Positions 1 to 10,627 of a DNA stretch of 64,000 bases are shown one piece after another (positions within the stretch are counted from its first letter, which is position 1; the number at the start of each line of letters is the position of its first letter). A program made the translations under genes and the position numbers. The notes under the pieces are model-generated. The model searched no databases. It was given only the letters and a program-made list of their open reading frames with translations, and was not told the DNA's origin. This DNA comes from Agrostemma githago (lineage: Eukaryota > Streptophyta > Magnoliopsida > Caryophyllales > Caryophyllaceae), in NCBI GenBank assembly GCA_958450325.1, contig OY288242.1, positions 22,326,474-22,390,473 on the forward strand, in the 5' to 3' direction.

Positions 1-501
1 GATATCAAATGAGCATCCAACGGACGACTCCTAAGATCCTCCTGTATTCTCTGAAGATCGTATTCAGCCTGTTCCGCTTGGACTTCAATATCAGAAAAGC
101 ATTCCCTATTTAGTCTCTTAAGGACTGGTTTTAGTGCCTTAAGTTTTTTAACTATCTTGAACATGGGAACACCATCAACAGCAACAGTCCAAGTCTCCCT
201 AACTTTATCAGTAAAACTTGGTGCATTCCCCCACATGTTGAAATACTTAAAACACCTCTTTCGCATCCCAACCAATTTCTTAGAATTAACAGTACAAGGA
301 GAGTGATCAAATACTCCTTCATGATGGAAATGAGCCACCACATCAGGAAACACATCCATCCATTCCTTATTTATCAAAAATCTATCTAACCTGCTGTATT
401 TCCTACTGCCAACCTCTTGTTTATTTGTCCACGTGAAAAAATTACCAGTAGCAGGTATATCAAAAAGTGAGCAATCCTCGAGGCACTCAATGAAATCAAC
501 C
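1..501 (-). mobile_element. LINE, part of ORF2 left of the element B insertion
   Basis: This is the continuation, on the minus strand, of the LINE whose 5' part lies at 10141-11920. Reading minus from 496 down to 1, the endonuclease frame stays open and joins in frame to the codons ending at 10141 once one copy of the CAACC target duplication is removed. Residues such as GNFFTWTNKQ and SRLDRFLI, then a DHSP motif, are typical of the C-terminal half of L1-type apurinic endonuclease domains. The element runs out of the window on the left, so the reverse transcriptase and the 3' tail are not visible. Confidence 0.85.
497..501. repeat. Target-site duplication of element B, left copy
   Basis: The five bases CAACC precede the left LTR and recur at 10141-10145 directly after the right LTR. 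A 5 bp duplication is the size made by Ty3/gypsy integrases. It fixes both outer ends of element B. Confidence 0.93.
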
Positions 502-1522
502 TGTGGACATGACATAGGTCCACCCCGACGCGGCGAAGCGCGGGTTTTGGGGAGGCGTAGAATTTCCATATGAGATGGATCGAATAGAATTTTAAATCGA
601 AGTAGGAGTCGCCACCGAATTTTATGGTTATTCGGAACCATTCGAACCCACTCTATGTCGTAGTGGGCCATACTTAAAGCCTGGCCCATTTCCGATGTCA
701 GAGTTTATCGGGTTCGTCCCTTAGCATATCGATACCGATGCCGACTGGGCGGTTAATCGTATATTGAATGACTCTCGTTGCCAATGGATTCGGACATCCG
801 GAAACCATGGTTCTGAGTAAGGGGTGAGGGTACGTGTTGGGAAGTTCAGCGAGAACACCCAACCCCGCCCGCACTTAGCGGCCTTTACTAAGATATCGTT
901 CGATTTTGGTGTACACGCGTTAGTTCGACGATGAAATGATATGCAGAGATTATTTTCCTAAGACATGTGAGGAAAAATAAAATGGGTTGCTAACTCGTTT
1001 AATGCATGTTAAACTACTAACGTCAAAGTTATTTAGCATGTGAGTTCGTTTTAGTCTAATAAAACGATAAAAAGAAATGAGAGAAAAGTTGCTACAAACA
1101 CGAGAAAACGAGTTAGTAACGATTGAAATAATAATATAGGAAAGGAATATGAAATCGAGAAAGTAAGAATCAATCGAAATCTGAAAAATATTACTAAAAC
1201 GTTCTTTTGTATAAAAAAACGATGTTCGAGAAAGAATAAAAAAAACGAAAAAGACGCGTTTGGGCCGAGAGCCGCGCGACTCGCCCGAGACTCATGCGGG
1301 TCGCGTGGCGGCCTGATTTCGAAAACGGTTTTCGGAAAATTTTGATTAAATCGCGTACGAATATCGCATAATTCGTACTCGACTTAATATTCTCGATATT
1401 CGTTATATTCGATAGTTGATTATCAAATATTTAGAATAGTTTTAGAAAAGATGTAAATTTAGAAATCGTTTCGTAAAATAATAAAAATAAACGAACGAAA
1501 ACTAAAAAAAATAGAATCGGGT

Positions 1523-1573
1523 CAGACTCGTGCGCGAGTCGCCTGGACCGGGCGCGACTCGCACGCGAGTCTG
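1523..1573. repeat. GC-rich inverted repeat in element B LTR
   Basis: Two 20-base arms (1523-1542 and 1554-1573) are reverse complements at 18 of 20 positions around an 11-base spacer. The same structure is in the other LTR at about 8760-8810. A related but more diverged GC-rich segment occurs in the element A LTR near 24480-24535. Function is unknown. It lies on the promoter-distal side of the LTR. Confidence 0.6.
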
Positions 1574-2305
1574 TCCTTTTATTATTTTTTTTTGTCGAAA
1601 ATCGTTATAAATCGCGTACAAATATGGATTAATTTATACTCGGTTTATATTTTCGATATTCGTTGTATTCGATATTCGATTATGAAATCGATATCGAATA
1701 GTCGGAATGACTTTAGAAAAAGTTTTGAAAAATTTTGTTTTTGGACGAAAAAATAGAAAAAAGATTTTGAACGAAAAAAGTTGTAAAAAGATGTAACGAT
1801 TTCATCGAAAACTTAATATAATTCTTTTTGATATGATATTCGATTATATAGAACCGATATCATATTTTAAGAATATTCGACATAAGAAAATAGTTTTAAT
1901 AGTATCGATACTAGAAAATAAAAAGAAGGACCGACACAAGACCCATAATAAAAACGAGAGAAAGGGGAGAGAAAAGGGAAGAGACGGGTTTGATTTGCAC
2001 CCTCAACCTACATGCTTTGTGTTCTCGGTATAAGGCTCGTCGGACGGTGGCTTAGACACGGGAGCGTCGAGATGATGTGGGTGAGCTAAGGTGTCGGTTT
2101 TTTGGAGCGTTTTTGTGTGTGTATGAGGCGTGGGATCGGCCGGTTTGGACGGGATCGGTTTCGTCGGATTTTTGGAATTACTTCGGGATTACGTCGGGAC
2201 TTCGAATGTCGTTTTTTTGGCTGCTGAAAACTTAGGATTTTCTCGGTATTTTCAGTCTGATTTTTTTGTGTATGAATTGTGTCTTATTCCTTGAAGGGAG
2301 GGTCC

Positions 2306-2313
2306 TATTTATA
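2306..2313 (-). promoter_or_regulatory. LTR TATA box, element B 3' LTR
   Basis: TATAAATA on the minus strand, in the sense orientation of the element. The identical box is in the 5' LTR at 9542-9549 and a homologous one is in the element A LTR at 23658-23665. It is the likely core promoter of the LTR. Confidence 0.7.
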
Positions 2314-2904
2314 GGAACCGAGGTGATCTTACTTGTGTGGCAAGAAACACCGATTTGGATAGGAAACACGAGAGTTCGTGAAGGAATAGACTTCTCGTTT
2401 CTTAGAGGAGAAGCCAAAACTTGGCTGGCTGGGGTGATATCTCGGCTGTTTCAGCCGAGTATCTGAGCTCGGGTGGAATTTCGTTTTGGTTTCCGGATAG
2501 AATTCCTACTTGAGATCGAATTCTACCTTAAACGAAATTGTTTATTATTTTGTATGGCTGATTTTTGTAGGAATTTGGGCAGAAGTGGGACACGTGAGAC
2601 ATCACGGTCGGTCCACAAGTCTCGGGAAATATCTTTGACCGGGTTTTGACTCGGTCGCTAAAAGACGGTTTTACCCCTGGTGACGGTTTCGACCCAAATT
2701 AGTGTTATTTGACTCGAAACGACCCACTGGGCCTGGATTTGAGGTCCGTTTTGTGAGATTTGTACTCCTTAAAATGTCTAAACCAAATGTCCATGACTAC
2801 AAGCCCATATCCGAGTCTGTCAAAGCACGTTTACGTCCTATCATCATCGGGTGTTTGGCGGGAACTACTATAGACACCTGGCGGTCAAAATGTGGGTGTC
2901 TACA

Positions 2905-2917
2905 GAGCCCCCACTCT
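2905..2917 (-). other. Polypurine tract of element B
   Basis: On the minus strand the purine-rich AGAGTGGGGGCTC lies directly before the 3' LTR start TGTAGACACC. This is where a plus-strand primer is expected. The same tract precedes the element A LTR at 23034-23046, and a close variant precedes the element F LTR at 48261-48274. Confidence 0.85.
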
Positions 2918-4030
2918 GACTGAGGCTTGGACAAGGCAAAAGTCAGAGTAGCTACCAGGTCAATCAAGGATTAAAACCTGGCAGCCTTCCGATCGAGTCG
3001 TTTAGGGTCCATTAGACCTGCGTGAAGGGCTCGCCAGCCATGGAATAGAAATCATACCTGAGTTGATGTTGATAATGTCGCGGGAGCTTGCCTAGGAAGC
3101 TGTGGGTATACCTGTTTGCAGATATATCCTGTCTTAGAATTGCGCAGGAGCTTTCCCACTAGGGAACTTAGAATTCTCGGGGAGTCTTGAGTGTACCTGT
3201 ATGCTGACATAATTTGTATGTAACATTTAAGCGAAACACTGACTCGTGTTGGGGAAAAAGATGATTTTTTCGAAAATTATTTGAAAAGGAGAAAAATCCT
3301 GAATTTTTGGAAGGTTTGGAAATAAGGATGCTTGGGATGATTTGATCCCTAATCGGATTTTGACACGGATTCCTAGAATTTCCTGGTTAGGCCTGTATGC
3401 CTAGATGAAGTGTGATAAAAATTCCTATTCCCGTGGTGACTAGGAAAAGGATTTTCTCAAATGGCTAAGTTTTGCAAAAAATGAGAATTTGAAGAGAGAG
3501 ATATACCGACAGACTCGACTCTGGACGCGAGAGGACGAGTTGACAGACACGACTGGACTCTCTAAGGGTTGGACCGTGACTCGGTAGGGGGTGGGCCACC
3601 TAAGATGACAAGACTCTTAAGTTGCGCTATTCCGTAGCCTAGGCGAGTGACAACACAGTCGAACATCGAAATCGGAACGATCTGCTATTGGGGAATTGCA
3701 GTAGTCTGTAATGAGACTGTTTTAAAAGTAGCAATGCTGTAGTCTAGTGCCCCTTTTGAATTTTTGGTTTTTGGGTCATTTCCAAAGTGGGTATTGCTCC
3801 GAGTCCTGACAGATTCTCGTCTTTGACTAAGCCGAGTACTAGGACACACTATAGAAAGGAGACTAGATTTTTTGAATTTATCTGGATTTTGTGAGTGGAT
3901 GGAGAACTTCTGCCTAGGAGAAGCCCCCAGGATGACAAAGCTAGCTGCTGAGAACATGACAGTGTCGTGACCGGAATGATGGCGCTTTTTGAATGTGTGT
4001 CAATGTGGGTGGTTGTGCCTCTGTTGAAAG

Positions 4031-4080
4031 GCTGCCTACGTATTCACGTGTTAGTGAAATCAAACCAAGCCGTAGTTCAG
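4031..4080 (-). other. Conserved post-pol motif (element B copy)
   Basis: On the minus strand a 50-base block reads CTACG, then TTGGTTTGATT, then ATACGTAGGCAGCC. The same block follows pol in element A (20348-20396) and element F (55931-55980). In B, which has no pol, it survives in the 3' untranslated region. CTACG and CGTAG at its ends are complementary. Confidence 0.7.
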
Positions 4081-4343
4081 TGGATTGAAAGATATATAAT
4101 GGTGCCTAGTTTACTAGGGCTTTGTGTGTAACTAGCCACAGTGATGGTGTAGGCTAGGTGCATTCCCAATGATGTCTTGATCAAAGGGCTAGAATAGTTA
4201 GGATGTTGATCCTGTGACTGTGAGCGTTCTCCGGGGTAGCCCCCAGAGGTGGTGTGAACTTATTTGGGCCTGTTCTATGCCGACTGCAAGTTGAGTTCCC
4301 GTGTTTGGGGCTAGTAACTGGTTTGAATGAGAAGAATTGGGAT

Positions 4344-4541
4344 GGGATTTTAACGAGTTCTGCTCTCGGGGATTTTAATGAGTTCTGCTCTCGGGGATTT
4401 TAATGAGTTCTGCTCTCGGGGATTTGATGAGTTTTGCTCTCGGGGATTTTAACGAGTTTTGCTCTCGGGGATTTGATGAGTTTTGCTCTCGGGGATTTGA
4501 TGAGTTTTGCTCTCGGGGATTTTAACGAGTTTTGCTCTCGG
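4344..4541. repeat. Tandem repeat, 24-25 bp unit, about 8 copies
   Basis: Eight consecutive units, each ending in a GCTCTCGG-type core, with two length classes (25 bp with TTTTAA, 24 bp with TTTGA) and C/T variation. It lies in the 3' untranslated region of element B. Retand elements were named for a tandem repeat in this kind of position. Confidence 0.9.
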
Positions 4542-5489
4542 ATTTGCATATGGTGATTGTGAATTCTGTTGGGTAAAGGGGAAGTCGAGTAGAATGGCTC
4601 GAGCTTTGATTGGGCAGGTTTGATAATGCGGGATCTGATTTCCATGTCTGGCCCTAAAGGTTAGGGTGTATCCTATGGAGCTTGAATCCTCAAAATTCTG
4701 GGCTGTCTCTAGCCTGGGTCTCGGGAAGGCCTTGAGGGTTGTAACGTGGGAAGGCTAGATGTGGTGTTAGCTGACCAGCTTGTTTCTCCCCTATTTGATA
4801 GCATGGGTATTGATAATTTTTGAATTGTCCGTTTCACGGTCATGGGTTTTTGAATTCTTTGGGTTGACCTCTTAGCCCCGGTCATGGGATTCTTCATTTG
4901 AGTTGACCGTGTCTGGTCGAGAGATGTTGATAGTTCTTTTTTTATCATGGCCAGCTTTTTTATTTTGGCCTTTTGCTTTTTTTTCTTTTGGACTTTTGAT
5001 TTTTTTTGTCCAGCTTTTTTTTTGTTGGTCAGACTAACACCTAAGGTAGGGTTTGGTTAGTCTTATTGGATGGGTGTTTATTGTGGGAAGTGGGCTTGCC
5101 TCCCGTCTTGAACCCAAACTAGAAGACTACCCAGATTTGTCATAGGATTCGATATGCTCCTGCTACGGGTAGTTATGTGGCTTTCTATACCAGACATGGA
5201 ATAGGTAAAAGGAAAACACGGGCTCGGTTTCCTGCAGTCATTATAGATGTGCCTACAATAGTCACGTGCGTGTGCTCACAGTGTATGATGGTGTTCATCA
5301 TGTTCTCGGAAACACATAAGGAAAGTATGTATGAGAAATAGAAAAGCTGATTTTATTGAAATGTGAAAAGAGGACAGAATACCGCTGACTCTAACTCTGA
5401 CTTTGACTTTGAAATTGAAAGAAATAGTACATCCTAGACTCGGACTCAGACTCGGACTTGAACCAAATCTAGACTCTTGGATGAGGTTG

Positions 5490-6326
5490 TCAGCAGTCTT
5501 CGGCTTCCAAGGACTCAAGTGGATGTCCAGTATGGCCTTCGGTAGAAGCTTCACCCAGATCTTCATTATGTCGAAGATCGTCTTCAATCCTGATGCCCAT
5601 TTCCGTAAGCACCGCAAAGTTTGAAATGCCGGCATACCTAAGATGGACGCGGTAGGGAGGTAGGAGGTTGTTGATGAATGTCTCCACTAGTGTCTTCTCG
5701 TTGGGCTTGTCTACCAACTTAACACTTTCGGCCCTCCACCTTTGAAGGTACTTGGTGAAACCTTCCTTGGACTCTTGGGCCATGACCTCCAGGGTGCGCA
5801 TTGTGGTCTGGATCTCGGTATTATCTCCATAATTCCGAGCGAACTCTGTTGCGACGTCGTCCCAAGTCTTGTACTTCTTGGAATCGAGCCTGTAATACCA
5901 GGCTTTTGGATGCTTCTCAAGGGAAGAAGCAAAGAGATGCTTGAACATGCTGGACTTAACCCCCTTAAGGGCCATAAACTCCTTGAAAGCCCGGATGTGG
6001 TGGACCGGGTCTTCAGTACCCTCGAACATTGGTAGACCCGTCAGATTGAGATTGGCGGGTAGTTCATCGGTCAGTGGGGTGTAGGTCCGAGCATTCTCCG
6101 TATGGATGGAGCTTTGGGTTGTCAAATGGACCTGTTCCTGCAGTTTGTGGACTGCGCTGGCCAATTCAGCTAAAGGCCCAGTAGTATCGACATTGCCACT
6201 AGGAGTTCCCTGCTCTATGGCACTTACCCGGGTGAGGATGGCGATCTGGTCTTCCCGCATTTTCCTCAATTGGTCTTGGATTTGGGCCAACGAGGTGGTC
6301 AATTCATCTATGGCTTTTTGTGTCAT
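5490..6326 (-). CDS. gag: Gag protein of element B
   Basis: A 278-residue Gag, the structural protein that packages retrotransposon RNA in cytoplasmic particles. A coiled-coil-like N-terminus (about residues 1-45) is followed by the retrotransposon gag domain (about 90-240) with its usual landmarks: FEGTEDPVHHIRAFKEFM, a central KAWYYRLD, WDDVATEFARNY and a closing PYRVHLRY block. The ORF is open from an ATG. It ends soon after the gag domain and before any zinc knuckle, so the C-terminus looks shortened compared with Tat Gag-Pol proteins. It resembles the gag of element F (59508-60344). With near-identical LTRs and an open frame, it may still be expressed. Confidence 0.88.
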   Translation of the reverse strand: MTQKAIDELTTSLAQIQDQLRKMREDQIAILTRVSAIEQGTPSGNVDTTGPLAELASAVHKLQEQVHLTTQSSIHTENARTYTPLTDELPANLNLTGLPMFEGTEDPVHHIRAFKEFMALKGVKSSMFKHLFASSLEKHPKAWYYRLDSKKYKTWDDVATEFARNYGDNTEIQTTMRTLEVMAQESKEGFTKYLQRWRAESVKLVDKPNEKTLVETFINNLLPPYRVHLRYAGISNFAVLTEMGIRIEDDLRHNEDLGEASTEGHTGHPLESLEAEDC

Positions 6327-7717
6327 GGCTCGAGTGTAGGGCGGCCTGTCTGTAAGAATACCGCGTAATCATGAAAGTTGCTTCGGAACTCGAATACACC
6401 AAGGCATAGGAAATAGCGTGGGAGGAGAGACGACCTCAGTTTGACTCGGGTTAGACTCTCCTAAGACAAATGTGTAGGGTACGATTCTCGGAGTGACTGT
6501 GATTAATCGCTCCATCGGAGAATAGCCCCCCAAGTGAGACTAAGGACTCAGATAGGACTCAAATGGTGTGACATCTAAGCGACTCAAAAGTAGGGTACGT
6601 GAGACACGTGTAAGACAAGACCCTTAGAGCAACCGTGATTGGTCGCTCTACTGAAAGGGTAGCCCCCGAGTGGGACTGAAGACTTTGTTAAGACTCGAGT
6701 GTCGGACGAGTGACCCTTAGATGTAAGGATCACGAACCTTTTGTTATAAGGCTATGCCTTGTAAAAGGTTGACTCGGAAAAGACACCTAGACGGGTGACT
6801 CGTGGATGATGGACCTTCCTTAAGATTCGGCAAAGTGGGCCTAGTCCTGTTCGAAGGAAGGTCTATGTGAGAATTCCCCAGACTTTAGACACTAGTGTGT
6901 AAACGGGCTTTCCTTTGTAGGAGTTGGTCCTACGAAGGTGGGCCATGCCTTGACAAGTAAGGCGGACTGGGATGGGGCGGAAACCCGTGATATAAGATCG
7001 ACGGAGTTTCGACGCTATAGACTCTTACAACCTATGACAAGACCCGACACTGCTAAATACGGGAAGTCCTAAGAAGAAGAGGGTTTTGAAAAGGGAATTT
7101 GGATTTGAAAACCGAGCAAAGGTCGGATTGGAAGACCCGATTTTTTTTTGAAAACCGAGAAAAAGGGTTATCGGGCCGAGATTTCGGGCTTTTTTTTTGA
7201 AAAGGTTTGGACAGCATACCGGCTAAAAATAGGCTATTTTGAGTCAAAATCATAAGTCCTAAATTCGGCAGCTTTCCGGGTTTTGAAAAAAAGTAGATGG
7301 GTTTGAAAAGATGTAAATTTTGAAAATGACGGTTTTTGAAAAGACCGAAAAGGATCAAGTAGCATGTAGTCATAGAATCAGTATAACGACGCCATGTATG
7401 CTCTTAGTCTAAGTCTCGGTCGGTCTGATAGGGTCTATACCAACAACGATCGCATTCTCGTACTGAGGACGGACTCCCTAAGCCGAGTTGGTCTTAGGAC
7501 ATGCCGCAAAGTCTAAACGAGTTCCGCCATCGAAGTCTTTAGTGCACCCTAGTGGGAATGCACCGTGGTATAGTGGGACGTCAGTCACAAGTAACCGGCC
7601 CGGGATAGAACGGGGTTATGCATGAACCATCGAACTAAAACGTGTACATTACTAATCGAACGATTTCTTTTCGAGTCTCACCCTGAGGATGCCGATGGTA
7701 AGTGACACATCAGTTAA
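6327..7717 (-). other. Element B 5' leader, noncoding
   Basis: About 1.4 kb between the 5' LTR/primer binding site and the gag start. It is rich in TTTTGAAAA-like runs and in scattered ACTCG-containing words. No supported protein was seen; a small ORF at 7053-7373 is Phe/Lys-rich and lacks domain features. Confidence 0.6.
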
Positions 7718-7735
7718 TCCCCAGCGGAGTCGCCA
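7718..7735 (-). other. Primer binding site of element B
   Basis: Minus-strand sequence TGGCGACTCCGCTGGGGA starts three bases inside the 5' LTR. Its TGG start and position are those of a tRNA primer binding site. Ogre/Tat elements are reported to use tRNA-Arg; the match to a specific tRNA could not be checked here. Confidence 0.8.
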
Positions 7736-7738
7736 AAT

Positions 7739-10140
7739 TGTGGACATGACATAGGTCCACCCCGACGCGGCGAAGCGCGGGTTTTGGGGAGGCGTAGAAT
7801 TTCCATATGAGATGGATCGAATAGAATTTTAAATCGAAGTAGGAGTCGCCACCGAATTTTATGGTTATTCGGAACCATTCGAACCCACTCTATGTCGTAG
7901 TGGGCCATACTTAAAGCCTGGCCCATTTCCGATGTCAGAGTTTATCGGGTTCGTCCCTTAGCATATCGATACCGATGCCGACTGGGCGGTTAATCGTATA
8001 TTGAATGACTCTCGTTGCCAATGGATTCGGACATCCGGAAACCATGGTTCTGAGTAAGGGGTGAGGGTACGTGTTGGGAAGTTCAGCGAGAACACCCAAC
8101 CCCGCCCGCACTTAGCGGCCTTTACTAAGATATCGTTCGATTTTGGTGTACACGCGTTAGTTCGACGATGAAATGATATGCAGAGATTATTTTCCTAAGA
8201 CATGTGAGGAAAAATAAAATGGGTTGCTAACTCGTTTAATGCATGTTAAACTACTAACGTCAAAGTTATTTAGCATGTGAGTTCGTTTTAGTCTAATAAA
8301 ACGATAAAAAGAAATGAGAGAAAAGTTGCTACAAACACGAGAAAACGAGTTAGTAACGATTGAAATAATAATATAGGAAAGGAATATGAAATCGAGAAAG
8401 TAAGAATCAATCGAAATCTGAAAAATATTACTAAAACGTTCTTTTGTATAAAAAAACGATGTTCGAGAAAGAATAAAAAAAACGAAAAAGACGCGTTTGG
8501 GCCGAGAGCCGCGCGACTCGCCCGAGACTCATGCGGGTCGCGTGGCGGCCTGATTTCGAAAACGGTTTTCGGAAAATTTTGATTAAATCGCGTACGAATA
8601 TCGCATAATTCGTACTCGACTTAATATTCTCGATATTCGTTATATTCGATAGTTGATTATCAAATATTTAGAATAGTTTTAGAAAAGATGTAAATTTAGA
8701 AATCGTTTCGTAAAATAATAAAAATAAACGAACGAAAACTAAAAAAAATAGAATCGGGTCAGACTCGTGCGCGAGTCGCCTGGACCGGGCGCGACTCGCA
8801 CGCGAGTCTGTCCTTTTATTATTTTTTTTTGTCGAAAATCGTTATAAATCGCGTACAAATATGGATTAATTTATACTCGGTTTATATTTTCGATATTCGT
8901 TGTATTCGATATTCGATTATGAAATCGATATCGAATAGTCGGAATGACTTTAGAAAAAGTTTTGAAAAATTTTGTTTTTGGACGAAAAAATAGAAAAAAG
9001 ATTTTGAACGAAAAAAGTTGTAAAAAGATGTAACGATTTCATCGAAAACTTAATATAATTCTTTTTGATATGATATTCGATTATATAGAACCGATATCAT
9101 ATTTTAAGAATATTCGACATAAGAAAATAGTTTTAATAGTATCGATACTAGAAAATAAAAAGAAGGACCGACACAAGACCCATAATAAAAACGAGAGAAA
9201 GGGGAGAGAAAAGGGAAGAGACGGGTTTGATTTGCACCCTCAACCTACATGCTTTGTGTTCTCGGTATAAGGCTCGTCGGACGGTGGCTTAGACACGGGA
9301 GCGTCGAGATGATGTGGGTGAGCTAAGGTGTCGGTTTTTGGAGCGTTTTTGTGTGTGTATGAGGCGTGGGATCGGCCGGTTTGGACGGGATCGGTTTCGT
9401 CGGATTTTTGGAATTACTTCGGGATTACGTCGGGACTTCGAATGTCGTTTTTTTGGCTGCTGAAAACTTAGGATATTCTCGGTATTTTCAGTCTGATTTT
9501 TTTGTGTATGAATTGTGTCTTATTCCTTGAAGAGAGGGTCCTATTTATAGGAACCGAGGTGATCTTACTTGTGTGGCAAGAAACACCGATTTGGATAGGA
9601 AACACGAGAGTTCGTGAAGGAATAGACTTCTCGTTTCTTAGAGGAGAAGCCAAAACTTGGCTGGCTGGGGTGATATCTCGGCTGTTTCAGCCGAGTATCT
9701 GAGCTCGGGTGGAATTTCGTTTTGGTTTCCGGATAGAATTCCTACTTGAGATCGAATTCTACCTTAAACGAAATTGTTTATTATTTTGTATGGCTGATTT
9801 TTGTAGGAATTTGGGCAGAAGTGGGACACGTGAGACATCACGGTCGGTCCACAAGTCTCGGGAAATATCTTTGACCGGGTTTTGACTCGGTCGCTAAAAG
9901 ACGGTTTTACCCCTGGTGACGGTTTCGACCCAAATTAGTGTTATTTGACTCGAAACGACCCACTGGGCCTGGATTTGAGGTCCGTTTTGTGAGATTTGTA
10001 CTCCTTAAAATGTCTAAACCAAATGTCCATGACTACAAGCCCATATCCGAGTCTGTCAAAGCACGTTTACGTCCTATCATCATCGGGTGTTTGGCGGGAA
10101 CTACTATAGACACCTGGCGGTCAAAATGTGGGTGTCTACA
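7739..10140 (-). repeat. Element B 5' LTR (right copy)
   Basis: 2,402 bp, nearly identical to the left copy. Differences seen by eye are one missing T in a T run near 9335, T to A near 9473 and G to A near 9532. The TATA box is at 9542-9549. It ends at GGGTGTCTACA in plus orientation and is followed by the CAACC duplication. Confidence 0.93.
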
Positions 10141-10145
10141 CAACC
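10141..10145. repeat. Target-site duplication of element B, right copy
   Basis: CAACC directly after the right LTR, identical to 497-501. It forms part of a valine codon of the LINE endonuclease. Confidence 0.93.
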
Positions 10146-10627
10146 ATATCCTCCTCCTTGGTCTGCCCACCTAGTCTCTCTTCTCTAGCAATAACCGTGT
10201 TGAAATCACCAGCTACACCCCATGGCAACTGTGTACTGTTTATCATACTCCTCAACTGGTTCCATAAAATCTTCCTATTTTTGCCTTCGTTAAACGCATA
10301 GACCATAGTAATGTAGAATTTCATCTTAGTTGCTACAATGGTAACAAGAGCATGAATGAATTGTGCATCATACTCGAGTACCATTACATCAACCACCCCA
10401 GGTCTCCACATTAACCAAACTCTACCTCCTTTATGAAGACTATTATTAGTAGTAAAGCTCCACCCATCTAGCATCGATAGAGCAATATTATTGAAATTAC
10501 TAGGCTTAACTTTTGTCTCCAATAGACCAAACAAATTAACACCTTCTTTATTCATAAAATCCTTAACTAATTTTTGTTTATTAACACTATTTAGACCCCG
10601 AACATTCCAAAATCCAAGCTTAATCAT
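10146..10627 (-). pseudogene. LINE ORF2, N-terminal endonuclease part (split)
   Basis: Start of LINE ORF2, whose apurinic/apyrimidinic endonuclease domain nicks target DNA to prime reverse transcription. From the ATG at 10627 it shows the hallmark FWNVRGLN near residue 6, LLETKV (catalytic Glu) near 35, and GDFN near 142. The ATG overlaps the ORF1 stop by eight bases (10620-10627). The frame is broken by insertion of element B after Glu-Asp-Met-Val and resumes at 496. Aside from that insertion, the visible part has no internal stop. Confidence 0.88.

Larger units (their letters stand above)
502..2904 (-). repeat. Element B 3' LTR (left copy)
   Basis: On the minus strand it starts TGTAGACACC at 2904 and ends CATGTCCACA at 502, giving the canonical TG...CA ends. 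It contains a TATAAATA box (2306-2313), AT-rich stretches and two GC-rich segments with inverted repeats. Small ORFs within it (for example near 1833-2033) are chance ORFs repeated in the other LTR. Length is 2,403 bp. Confidence 0.93.
2918..5489 (-). other. Element B 3' untranslated region, no pol
   Basis: About 2.6 kb between the gag stop and the polypurine tract. It holds short conserved blocks shared with the corresponding region of element A: the segment next to the polypurine tract, the post-pol motif at 4031-4080, and sequence matching A's paired repeats (22751-22875) near 3070-3200. It also holds a tandem repeat array (4344-4541). No residue motifs of protease, RT, RNase H or integrase were found. 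Short ORFs here, such as the Ser/Lys/Pro-rich one at 4400-4645, follow from the repeat. Confidence 0.75.
502..10140 (-). mobile_element. Element B: non-autonomous Tat-type Ty3/gypsy retrotransposon
   Basis: A complete LTR retrotransposon of 9,639 bp in minus orientation. It has two LTRs of about 2.4 kb, a CAACC target duplication, a primer binding site beside the right (5') LTR and a polypurine tract beside the left (3') LTR. The internal 4.8 kb holds one gag ORF, but no protease, RT, RNase H or integrase was recognised. LTR ends, polypurine tract and 3' untranslated sequence match element A, so B looks like a non-autonomous relative that depends on an A-like partner. The two LTRs differ by about two substitutions and one single-base indel by eye, so insertion was very recent. 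It disrupts ORF2 of the LINE. Confidence 0.93.

Noticed and set aside
1833..2466. Small ORFs repeated at 9070-9702
   Set aside because: They lie in the two LTRs of element B; the duplication reflects LTR identity and not protein conservation.
7718..7735. Possible tRNA gene fragment
   Set aside because: Only the 3'-end complement is present, directly inside an LTR; this is a primer binding site.
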